Shown here piece after piece: positions 1 through 7,125 of a stretch of 64,000 nt of DNA (the stretch's first letter is position 1; each line of letters begins with the position of its first letter). Under the pieces are notes generated by a model that saw only the letters and a list, made by a program, of their open reading frames with translations, did no database searches and was not told the DNA's origin. The DNA comes from an uncultured Pelagibacteraceae bacterium (lineage in GTDB: Bacteria; Pseudomonadota; Alphaproteobacteria; Pelagibacterales; Pelagibacteraceae). The stretch spans positions 1 through 64,000 of the forward strand of contig CACBYP010000002.1 in the NCBI GenBank assembly GCA_902543485.1, in the 5' to 3' direction. The translations under genes and the position numbers were made by a program.

Positions 1-304
1 CTGGGTTTGAGATCTCTATTCCTATAGAATTTGAATTAAGAGATTTATCTTTTTTCCATGACGAAATTCCAGCATGCCATGCAATATATAAGTCTGGAAC
101 AATTTTTATGATTGCTCCATTTTTTTTAATTAAATAATGACAACTTACTTTTGAGCTTTTGCTTGTTAATCTTTTTATTGCAGCATTTTCAGATCTCATA
201 CCTGTATAATGAAAAATTAAGTACTTCACCATTGAACTTGTTCTTTTTTTTAAATAAAAATTCGGAGAGTAATTTATTGACATTTTTTCAACATTTTTGT
301 GCAT
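1..304 (-). CDS. N-acetylmuramoyl-L-alanine amidase, AmpD/Amidase_2 family (3' part outside the window)
   Basis: I translated this by hand from the minus strand; about 101 residues are visible and the frame stays open at the window edge. The family hydrolyses the amide bond between N-acetylmuramic acid and L-alanine in peptidoglycan or its recycled fragments. Visible family motifs are a strand ending in IFHYTG (His32, the expected first zinc ligand), SCHYLI, AWHAG and SIGIEISNP. There is no signal peptide in the visible part, which fits a cytoplasmic recycling enzyme more than an exported one. The start may be the ATG at 304 or the one at 283. It is divergent from mlaA with about 58 bp between them. 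Confidence 0.8.
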   Translation of the reverse strand, partial: MHKNVEKMSINYSPNFYLKKRTSSMVKYLIFHYTGMRSENAAIKRLTSKSSKVSCHYLIKKNGAIIKIVPDLYIAWHAGISSWKKDKSLNSNSIGIEISNP

Positions 305-339
305 AATTTCAGACAATTTATCTTTATATTAATATTAAT

Positions 340-350
340 TATAATATAAT
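340..350 (+). promoter_or_regulatory. Candidate -10 element(s) for mlaA-mlaC
   Basis: Two overlapping perfect TATAAT hexamers (340-345 and 345-350) lie 13-18 bp before the mlaA start, in the only spacer between this gene and the divergent amidase. No convincing -35 hexamer is visible, and the spacer is almost entirely A/T, so chance matches are easy. Confidence 0.25.
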
Positions 351-362
351 TAAACTAATTCT

Positions 363-1166
363 ATGAACAAACTCTTTTCAATTTTAATTATTATCTTATT
401 GTCATTCCTTGGAAACATTGCAATTGCTGGAGACGACGGAAAAATAAAAGTAGATGGAAATAAAAATAATAATGGATATGAGGAAGTTGGAGATTGTTTT
501 GAAAAAATTAATAGAGGAGTTTTTACATTTAACCAGGCTTTAGACAAAGTAATTTTTAAGCCGCTTGCCAAAGGTTATAGGGTGTTTCCTCAACCTATAA
601 GGTCTGGAACTAGTAATGCGTTAAGTAACCTAGGTAATGTAGTTACAATTCCCAACAATGTTCTTCAAGGTCAATTCAAAAATGCTGGAGTAAATACTGC
701 AAGATTCGTGATCAATTCAACTTTAGGAATTGCAGGAATTTTCGATGTCGCATCTTATTATGGATTAAAAAAACGTGATAAAGAAGACTATGGACAAACA
801 TTAGGAGTTTGGGGTGCTGGTCCAGGTTGTTATTTTGTTTTACCTATTCTAGGACCAACTACTGTAAGAGACTCCCTTGGTTCTGTAGTTAATTTGATCG
901 GTGGAGATGCATGGTACAACGTGTCTGTCGTTAATGATACACAATATTTTTCTGAGGCCGATTATTATGCATCTAAATTATTAGATGGAATCGACTTTAG
1001 AGCAAAAAATTTAGAGTCGTTTGATAGCCTTGAGAATAGTTCTGTAGACCTTTATGCATCAGTCAGAAGTCTTTATTTGCAAGATAGATATAGAAAAGTA
1101 AGAAATATAGATAAAACAACCGAAACACTTAGTGACGACGATTGGGAAGAATTAGATAGCCAATAA
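363..1166 (+). CDS. mlaA: MlaA/VacJ family outer-membrane lipid-asymmetry protein
   Basis: MlaA sits in the outer membrane and extracts misplaced phospholipids from the outer leaflet, passing them to periplasmic MlaC. The 267-residue product has an N-terminal signal peptide (about residues 1-22, ending AIA) and then the family core: INRGVFTFNQALD, the region around YRVFPQPIR, NLGNV, the FVINSTLGIAGIFD segment and YGQTLGVWGAGPGCYFVLPILG. The usual lipobox cysteine is absent: the cleavage region reads NIAIAGDDG, so this looks like a secreted, non-lipidated form. The family's DPLEPFNR motif is replaced by GDCFEKINR. mlaC follows 11 bp downstream, so the two are probably co-transcribed. Confidence 0.9.
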   Translation: MNKLFSILIIILLSFLGNIAIAGDDGKIKVDGNKNNNGYEEVGDCFEKINRGVFTFNQALDKVIFKPLAKGYRVFPQPIRSGTSNALSNLGNVVTIPNNVLQGQFKNAGVNTARFVINSTLGIAGIFDVASYYGLKKRDKEDYGQTLGVWGAGPGCYFVLPILGPTTVRDSLGSVVNLIGGDAWYNVSVVNDTQYFSEADYYASKLLDGIDFRAKNLESFDSLENSSVDLYASVRSLYLQDRYRKVRNIDKTTETLSDDDWEELDSQ

Positions 1167-1177
1167 CTTATCTTTGA

Positions 1178-1768
1178 ATGAAATTAATTAAACGTTTAAT
1201 TATTTTTTTGGTATTTTTAAATTTAAGTAATACTTTATATGCAAAAAATCCAAGTGCATTAATAAATGAAATAGTTGATGAAGCGGCATCAATATTATCT
1301 AGTGATGATCCCGTTGAGTCAAAAATTATAAAATTAAATGCAATTGCAGAAAGTAGTGTAGATATAAATGGAATAGGCATGTATACCCTAGGTAAATATA
1401 GAAAATCAATTACTGACGAGCAAAAATCTAAGTATCAGAAACTATTTAGGAGTTATTTTTTAAAAAGCTTCTCTAGTAGATTGGTAGATTATACAAATCC
1501 AAGAATTAACGTAGTCTCACAAAAAAAAATTAACGATAAATACACTATAGTTAATAGTATATTGGAAGCTACTTCTAAAAGACCTCAAGTTAAAATTGAC
1601 TGGAGAATTTATACAAAAAATCCTGATAGACCCTTAATAAGAGATCTGATTGTAGAGGGATTAAGTTTGGCAAGAACGCAAAAAGAAGAGTTTAACTCAA
1701 TTATACAAAATAACGATGGCGATATAAATGCATTATTTAAAACATTAGAGGAATTTTTAATTAAATAA
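1178..1768 (+). CDS. mlaC: MlaC/Ttg2D periplasmic phospholipid-binding protein
   Basis: This periplasmic shuttle carries phospholipid between outer-membrane MlaA and the inner-membrane MlaFEDB transporter. The 196-residue product starts with a clear signal peptide (KLIKRLIIFLVFLNLSN, cleavage after LYA near residue 22). The MlaC/Tol_Tol_Ttg2 core follows, with GMYTLGKYRKSI, the Y-x-K-LFRSYFLKSF helix, the central beta segment KVDWRIY-like (VKIDWRIYTK) and IRDLIVEGLSLARTQKEEF near the C terminus. It follows mlaA by 11 bp. The partner transporter genes mlaDEF are not in the window. Its end is 1 bp from the stop of the convergent CIA30 gene. Confidence 0.9.
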   Translation: MKLIKRLIIFLVFLNLSNTLYAKNPSALINEIVDEAASILSSDDPVESKIIKLNAIAESSVDINGIGMYTLGKYRKSITDEQKSKYQKLFRSYFLKSFSSRLVDYTNPRINVVSQKKINDKYTIVNSILEATSKRPQVKIDWRIYTKNPDRPLIRDLIVEGLSLARTQKEEFNSIIQNNDGDINALFKTLEEFLIK

Positions 1769-1769
1769 T

Positions 1770-2330
1770 TTAATAAAATCCAATTTCACTTAAGCAAATA
1801 TCTGATTTGAAATCATCAAAACCTGCAACTAAACCAACTGAATTTATATTTTGTCCTAATATACTTTTTGGTTGATAAAAGTTAGATTTTTTAAATTGTT
1901 TAAATGGCGCTCTAATCTCACTCCAATTTTTTGTTGTAGCGAAAGTGTAGCTATAATACTGCCATGGCGCTAAAGTCAAACCAGTTCTTAAATGAATGTT
2001 GTAATTTTTTTTATTACCATAAACTTTTACATAAACTCCTTTATACTCTTTACTATTAATTTCAGGTATCAATTTTGTTCTGATTTGTATAAATCCTCCA
2101 TTATTTTTAGTGGATACATCTCCTGTCATTCTATAACACATCACTCCATCAACTTCCTCAACTCCAAATTTTCCTGTTGAAACACCTCCCATTACTTGAT
2201 CTGTAATGAAATTCCATTGTTGTGATTGATTTGTTATTTTTGGTTTTTTTAATTGATCTAATATCATCTCTTTTGAAAAGGCATAATTTTGAAAAAATAA
2301 AACTAAAAGTAAAAATATTATTTTTTTCAA
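1770..2330 (-). CDS. Secreted CIA30-domain (complex I intermediate-associated protein 30-like) protein
   Basis: The mature part is one CIA30/galactose-binding-like beta-sandwich domain. The motif WNFITDQVMGGVSTGKF is diagnostic, followed by the GGFIQIRT strand, GVYVKVYGNKKNY and a C-terminal segment ending SDICLSEIGFY. In mitochondria CIA30 proteins help assemble respiratory complex I; bacterial homologues are uncharacterised, so the role here is open. No ATG is available. The TTG at 2330 gives an immediate signal peptide (KKIIFLLLVLFFQNYAFS); the in-frame TTG at 2354 would add eight polar residues and overlap the upstream gene by 17 nt. It is probably co-transcribed with that membrane-protein gene. 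Confidence 0.75.
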   Translation of the reverse strand: MKKIIFLLLVLFFQNYAFSKEMILDQLKKPKITNQSQQWNFITDQVMGGVSTGKFGVEEVDGVMCYRMTGDVSTKNNGGFIQIRTKLIPEINSKEYKGVYVKVYGNKKNYNIHLRTGLTLAPWQYYSYTFATTKNWSEIRAPFKQFKKSNFYQPKSILGQNINSVGLVAGFDDFKSDICLSEIGFY

Positions 2331-2337
2331 ATCGAAA

Positions 2338-2793
2338 TTATTTTTTCTTTGCAAGTTGTTGAAGAAGGTAAATTTCTTTTTCCGTAAGATTATTTTTTTC
2401 CTCTTTTATTTGATCCTCCAAACTGAATAAAGTTATTAATGAAAAAAATGACACTACACCAGTTATAATAAAAAAGTAAATTGAGCTCAAATTGACGATT
2501 ATTAGTATTACAAATACACTTGTCCATCCAATAAAGACTCCTCTTAAAATTGTACGATGACTTTTTAAGTCCGGTATTTTTATAAATTGGACAAACAAAA
2601 GTATTAAAAGAAGCATTATTCCTGAAATAGATGCGCGCAATAATACTAATGTATCTAATCCTCCACCATATAATTCTCGGTGAATTAGATATGCAACAAT
2701 ACCTTTATAAGCAAAGTAAAAAAAAATTACAGAAGAGACCAGTATTGAAACATAGTATGATATCTTAGGTTTAATTTTTATTTTAAATTTCAT
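2338..2793 (-). CDS. Small integral membrane protein of unknown function
   Basis: I do not recognise this 151-residue protein. It has about four hydrophobic segments (roughly residues 12-35, 49-70, 84-102 and 104-122), a basic N terminus rich in lysine, and a charged cytoplasmic-looking tail (SLEDQIKEEKNNLTEKEIYLLQQ) likely to be helical. The start is an ATG at 2793, about 75 bp from the neighbouring tRNA. It lies directly upstream of the CIA30-domain gene on the same strand and may form a two-gene unit with it. Confidence 0.6.
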   Translation of the reverse strand: MKFKIKIKPKISYYVSILVSSVIFFYFAYKGIVAYLIHRELYGGGLDTLVLLRASISGIMLLLILLFVQFIKIPDLKSHRTILRGVFIGWTSVFVILIIVNLSSIYFFIITGVVSFFSLITLFSLEDQIKEEKNNLTEKEIYLLQQLAKKK

Positions 2794-2869
2794 TTTATGT
2801 ACAAGGATACTACAAATTTTAATAAAATTTAATAAATCTACGATTTATAAATGCCGATTTTACTGGATT

Positions 2870-2946
2870 TGGTGGGCCCGCCAGGACTCGAACCTGGGAC
2901 CAATACATTATGAGTGTACTGCTCTAACCAACTGAGCTACAGGCCC
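2870..2946 (-). tRNA. tRNA with CAT anticodon, probably tRNA-Ile2 (lysidine type)
   Basis: All four arms fold, the D-loop and T-loop (TTCGAGT) are canonical, and the CCA end is encoded. The anticodon loop is CTCATAA, giving anticodon CAT. CAT tRNAs may be elongator Met, initiator Met or Ile2, in which TilS converts C34 to lysidine. The acceptor stem starts GGGCCTG, so pairs 4-69 and 5-68 are both C-G. In E. coli these are positive determinants for TilS, whereas tRNA-Met has A/U pairs there. Ile2 is therefore favoured; elongator Met remains possible. It is not the initiator, because position 1-72 is a normal G-C pair. Confidence 0.9.
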
Positions 2947-3057
2947 TTTAAATTGATTAGGTAATATACCAAATTTAAAATTCATACAAGTTAACTTTAA
3001 AAAATAGAATTAATTTAATAGTTAATTAAATTGTTATATTAATTGATAATTTTTAAT

Positions 3058-4290
3058 ATGATAAATATTGATAGAATAAAGTTGAATGGCAAAATAATTA
3101 ACATAATAATTTCGACTTCTTTAATAGGCCTCTTACTATTTGATTTATTTACTCAAGGAAACATATTTAAAGATAATTTTTTTTACTCTGGTAAAGCATT
3201 ATTTTCAGATCTCATTGTTATAATTCCAAATTTAGAAGAGCTTGCAAAATGGGATCTATTTGACTCCGAAAAAAAAAGCTCTACAGAACTTTTTAATAGA
3301 TACATGAATTATCCTGTTATTTGGGTTTATATTTTTCATTTTTTTTCATGGTTTGGTAATCCAGCTAATATTTTAGGTATATTACAATTATTTTTGTATA
3401 TTTTATTTTCAAAAATAATTTTACTTCAAACAAATAAATATTTTTACATTTACCTATTTATACTTTTTTCACCGCCAATACTATTAATGTTGGAAAGAGG
3501 AAACATGGATAGCACTATATTTTTTTTATTATTATTGAGTTTTATTTCGAATAATTATATCTCAGGTTTCTTAATTGGTCTTGCTGCCAGTTTAAAAGTT
3601 TACCCTATTTTTATTCTGCCTTTTTATTTTTTTTTTCAAAAATTTAATAAGAGTTTTTTTATAGGTTTTATTTTAACACTACCTTTAATTTTCTGGACTT
3701 TTTTACAATTAAATACTTTGATTGGCCAAACGCCAATTTCATTTTCTACATCTTTCGGTGTTTATAGTTTTGCTCTTTTGTCAATTAAAGCTTTAAAAGA
3801 AATATTTTTTATAGATATAGAAACAAATTATATATTTTATTTTTACTTAATTTCTATTTTTATGTTTTTTACGTTTAGTATAATTTTCAATTATTTTTTC
3901 AAAAAGGATATAAATAAAATTTTATCTGCCATGGGAGATAATAAACAAAATTTGATGATATTTATTTTATCATCTACTATTACCATCATTATCTTTTTTG
4001 TTTTTTCTAATTGGGCCTACAGAATTATTTTTTTGTTGCCTGCAACAATAATTTATTTAAATAATTCAAAAAATCTATTTAGTTATCCCAAAAATATTTT
4101 TTTCTTATTAATGATAACTGCCCCCTTTTTTTTTCCGTGGATAATTACAACAACAGATAAAAGTTTAGTATTGTTCAATTTTCATGCTTGGGCTTTTTAT
4201 AGTTTATCAGTGTATTTTTCACTCATAATTTATTTTGTAATATCTGTGAATTTTTATTTGAAAAGTTTTACTAGTTTAAAAAAGAGTTAA
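3058..4290 (+). CDS. Polytopic membrane protein, GT87/DUF2029-like glycosyltransferase
   Basis: This 410-residue protein has about ten hydrophobic segments and the pattern MLERGNMDSTIFFLLLLSF followed by GFLIGLAASLKVYPIFILPF. The RGN-x-D and K-x-YP signatures are typical of GT87/DUF2029 polyprenol-phosphate-dependent mannosyltransferase-like enzymes, which add sugars on the outer face of the inner membrane. The substrate cannot be told from sequence. An in-frame TTG exists at 3043, but the ATG at 3058 is preferred. It stands alone on the plus strand between the tRNA and a convergent membrane-protein gene, so no pathway is suggested by neighbours. Confidence 0.65.
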   Translation: MINIDRIKLNGKIINIIISTSLIGLLLFDLFTQGNIFKDNFFYSGKALFSDLIVIIPNLEELAKWDLFDSEKKSSTELFNRYMNYPVIWVYIFHFFSWFGNPANILGILQLFLYILFSKIILLQTNKYFYIYLFILFSPPILLMLERGNMDSTIFFLLLLSFISNNYISGFLIGLAASLKVYPIFILPFYFFFQKFNKSFFIGFILTLPLIFWTFLQLNTLIGQTPISFSTSFGVYSFALLSIKALKEIFFIDIETNYIFYFYLISIFMFFTFSIIFNYFFKKDINKILSAMGDNKQNLMIFILSSTITIIIFFVFSNWAYRIIFLLPATIIYLNNSKNLFSYPKNIFFLLMITAPFFFPWIITTTDKSLVLFNFHAWAFYSLSVYFSLIIYFVISVNFYLKSFTSLKKS

Positions 4291-4335
4291 GATAAATTTT
4301 AGTTATTATTAAATATGAAATAATATGAAAATTAA

Positions 4336-5112
4336 TTATTTTTTAAAATTCATAAATAAATAGTAGGCATGAGATACTAGATATAAGTTAAATAAAAGTT
4401 CCTGTAACTCTGATAATCTCACAAAATTAAATGTTATAATTTCAAAGAATATATTAAGTAAAATATCAGTGCTATTTTCTGCAGGATGACCAGGTGCAAG
4501 ATTAAATTTATCAACTAATAAATTAGGAATAAAAAAAAATATTATTAAAATTGATACAAATTTTAAATTTTTACTTGGATATATAATTCGACTAAAATTA
4601 AAATATTTTTTTTGCCAAAATTTAACAATATAAAATGATAATCCGCACCATATTAATAATAAATTTCTTGGTAATTCGTTAAACAAACTAGAAATATTAT
4701 GGATATTTGTTTCATTTTGATTATTTATATTTGATATAATTTCCGGAGTTTGCCAGCCAAATATATGTTGTCCCCAAGAAACTTCCTCAAATAAATAATA
4801 AAATATTCCTATTAGATACAAAATCATGAATATTCTCAAATTTTTATCTAAGTTTAAAAAGTTTCTTTTTACAAACATAATTAAAAAAGTTTGTGCAGCT
4901 ATTAAGAAAATTACTTGCAAAGTTTCAACAAGACCGTTTTCAGACCAAACAAAATTGTTATAACCAGATTGATCTCTGTAATTTAAAAATTCTAATTTCT
5001 GACTAATTAGGTAGTAATAAAAATAATAAATTCCTTCCAATAACAAAATAAATAAGAAAAAAATGAATATCCTATATACTGTGCTAAATTTTAAGAAGTT
5101 ATTGTCGGACAT
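4336..5112 (-). CDS. Polytopic membrane protein of unknown function with EEVSWGQ motif
   Basis: I cannot name this 258-residue protein. It has about six hydrophobic segments (around residues 10-33, 62-81, 92-110, 150-166, 183-200 and 235-253). The most striking stretch is at about 108-140: FEEVSWGQHIFGWQTPE, then NNQNETNIHN. Its acidic pair, Trp-Gly-Gln and His residues inside the membrane boundary look like an active or binding site, and I recall similar motifs in uncharacterised marine bacterial membrane proteins. It lies about 45 bp downstream of the tRNA-Val on the same strand as rpoD, so it may be read from the same transcript. Confidence 0.6.
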   Translation of the reverse strand: MSDNNFLKFSTVYRIFIFFLFILLLEGIYYFYYYLISQKLEFLNYRDQSGYNNFVWSENGLVETLQVIFLIAAQTFLIMFVKRNFLNLDKNLRIFMILYLIGIFYYLFEEVSWGQHIFGWQTPEIISNINNQNETNIHNISSLFNELPRNLLLIWCGLSFYIVKFWQKKYFNFSRIIYPSKNLKFVSILIIFFFIPNLLVDKFNLAPGHPAENSTDILLNIFFEIITFNFVRLSELQELLFNLYLVSHAYYLFMNFKK

Positions 5113-5157
5113 TTTTAATTACTAAAGCTATACTTAGTTGATTACAAATAAATTCGA

Positions 5158-5232
5158 TGGTGGGCCGTGTTGGTTACGCTCCAACTACCCCTGCAATGTC
5201 AATGCAGTACTCTACTATTGAGCTAACGGCCC
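5158..5232 (-). tRNA. tRNA-Val (GAC) with non-canonical D-loop and T-loop
   Basis: The acceptor stem (GGGCCGT/ACGGCCC), D-stem (GCTC/GAGT), anticodon stem (CTGCA/TGCAG) and T-stem (GTTGG/CCAAC) all pair, and CCA is encoded. The anticodon loop TTGACAT gives GAC (Val). The D-loop is AATAGTA, 7 nt without the GG doublet. The T-loop is AGCGTAA instead of TTCGANT. By my alignment T54, T55, A58 and G18 are all replaced, while G19 and C56 remain; position 48 is A instead of a pyrimidine. The other two tRNAs in the window are normal here. The gene begins 1 nt after the rpoD stop codon and is probably cut from its mRNA. Confidence 0.8.
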
Positions 5233-5233
5233 T

Positions 5234-7060
5234 CTAACTTTCTAAGAAACTTTTTAGCTGTTTAGACCTACTAGGATGCTTTAATTTTCTTAAAGCTTTC
5301 GCTTCTATTTGTCTAATTCTTTCTCTAGTAACTGAAAACTGTAGACCAACTTCTTCTAAAGTATGGTCTGTATTCATACCTACACCAAATCTCATTCTTA
5401 ATACTCTTTCTTCTCTTGGAGTAAGAGTTGAAAGTATTTTTGTTGTTGCCTCACTTAAGTTTGATTTAATTGCTTGCTCTAGAGGAGCTAATGCTTTTGT
5501 ATCCTCTATAAAATCACCAAGACTACTATCTTCCTCATCACCAACAGGTTTTTCCAACGAAACTGGTTCTTTTGATATTTTTAAAACCTTTCTAACTTTT
5601 TCTAGAGGCATTCTTAATTTTTTAGCAAGTTCTTCGGGAGTAGCTTCTCTTCCAAATTCACTTAATATAAGCCTTTGTGTTCTAACTATTTTATTTATTG
5701 TTTCAATCATATGCACTGGAATTCTAATTGTTCTTGCCTGATCTGCAATGGATCTTGTTATTGCCTGCCTTATCCACCATGTTGCATAAGTTGAAAATTT
5801 ATATCCTCTTCTATATTCAAATTTATCAACTGCTTTCATAAGTCCTATGTTTCCTTCTTGAATTAAATCTAAAAATTGTAAACCTCTGTTAGTATATTTC
5901 TTTGCAATCGAAATAACCAATCTGAGATTGGCTTCAACCATTTCTTTTTTTGCAATTCTTGACTCTTTCTCACCTTTTTGAACTCTACTTACAAGTTTTT
6001 TATATTCTGTAACAGATATGCCCAATTTATTACTTATTTCTACCAATCTATCTCTGATATTTTTAAATTCACTTTTATTTTTTTGAAAAAATTTTTTCCA
6101 AACCTCATTGGTATCTAAGAATTCTTTTAAATTTGGATTTATCTCATTTCCTATGTAAAATTTAATGAATTCGTCTCTAGATATTTTTGAATCAATTGCA
6201 AGTCTTAACAAGTTACCTTCTAGAGAAATAATTTTTTTATTTTCACTATAATGTTTTTGAACTAAGTCCTCCAAAACCGATGGTGACAATTGAAGAGACT
6301 TAATTTTTTCTAGAATATCATCAACTATTTTTTTATAATTTTTTTCTTTAGATTGTGAAAATTTTGAAGAATTTAAAACGCATTCTAGTTTTTCTTTTTG
6401 ATATTTTATTAACTTATTATATTCTTTTGTGAGTGAATGTACTGTTTGTAAAACTTTTGGTTTAATTTCTGTTTCCATTGCAGCAAGAGTAGGATTAAAT
6501 TCATCGTCATCTGAATTATTGTTTTCCTCATTTGATTGTTCTTCATCATCTTTTTTTTGTTTTGATCCATTACTATTGTCATCATCGTCCATATAATTTG
6601 TATCTATGTCAATTATCTCTCTTACCAGAATTTCATCATTTTGAAGTTTATTATCCCATTCAAAAAACTGTTGAGCGGTAATAGGGCTCTGCGATAAAGC
6701 ATTTAACATAACATCTTTTCCTGCTTCTATCCTTTTTGCAATTGCTATTTCTCCCTCTCTAGATAATAACTCAACTCCACCCATTTCTCGTAAATACATT
6801 CTGATTGGATCATCGCTTTTCTCTAAAGTTTTACCTTCTTCTTTCGATGAAGCATCTTTTTTTCTTAAGACTTTGTAATCAGATTTTTTTTCTACAAGGA
6901 TAATATTCTCATCAAGTATATGTATAAAAGCTTGAGCGAGGTTTTCACTTGATAAATTTCTTTTTCCTAATGATTTGTTTAACTCCTCATGAGTTATAAA
7001 TCCTCTGTGGATCCCTCGACCCATCAATCTAGCAAATGATTTAGTAATTATTCGTTCCAC
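5234..7060 (-). CDS. rpoD: RNA polymerase primary sigma factor RpoD (sigma-70)
   Basis: The housekeeping sigma factor directs RNA polymerase to -10/-35 promoters. At 608 residues it is close to the family size. It shows a region 1.1-like N terminus (about 20-60), region 1.2 ([22 protein letters not shown]), an acidic linker rich in Asp/Glu/Asn (about 150-190), region 2 with [26 protein letters not shown] and [15 protein letters not shown], region 3, and region 4 with [13 protein letters not shown] and the helix-turn-helix [16 protein letters not shown]. The start is GTG at 7060. It follows dnaG by 65 bp, the reduced macromolecular-synthesis operon arrangement, and is followed at 1 nt by tRNA-Val. 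Confidence 0.97.
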   Translation of the reverse strand: MERIITKSFARLMGRGIHRGFITHEELNKSLGKRNLSSENLAQAFIHILDENIILVEKKSDYKVLRKKDASSKEEGKTLEKSDDPIRMYLREMGGVELLSREGEIAIAKRIEAGKDVMLNALSQSPITAQQFFEWDNKLQNDEILVREIIDIDTNYMDDDDNSNGSKQKKDDEEQSNEENNNSDDDEFNPTLAAMETEIKPKVLQTVHSLTKEYNKLIKYQKEKLECVLNSSKFSQSKEKNYKKIVDDILEKIKSLQLSPSVLEDLVQKHYSENKKIISLEGNLLRLAIDSKISRDEFIKFYIGNEINPNLKEFLDTNEVWKKFFQKNKSEFKNIRDRLVEISNKLGISVTEYKKLVSRVQKGEKESRIAKKEMVEANLRLVISIAKKYTNRGLQFLDLIQEGNIGLMKAVDKFEYRRGYKFSTYATWWIRQAITRSIADQARTIRIPVHMIETINKIVRTQRLILSEFGREATPEELAKKLRMPLEKVRKVLKISKEPVSLEKPVGDEEDSSLGDFIEDTKALAPLEQAIKSNLSEATTKILSTLTPREERVLRMRFGVGMNTDHTLEEVGLQFSVTRERIRQIEAKALRKLKHPSRSKQLKSFLES

Positions 7061-7092
7061 AATAAAAATTTTGAAAGTCTTATATAATGTCT

Positions 7093-7121
7093 ATTATAAA
7101 AAAATCTATGCGAATTTTTAA
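7093..7121 (-). promoter_or_regulatory. Candidate rpoD promoter in the dnaG-rpoD gap
   Basis: Read on the minus strand, TTAAAA (7121-7116) is followed after 17 bp by a perfect TATAAT (7098-7093), placing a start about 26 nt before the rpoD GTG. A separate rpoD promoter between dnaG and rpoD would match other bacteria. The -35 is weak and the DNA is AT-rich. Confidence 0.35.
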
Positions 7122-7125
7122 ATTT

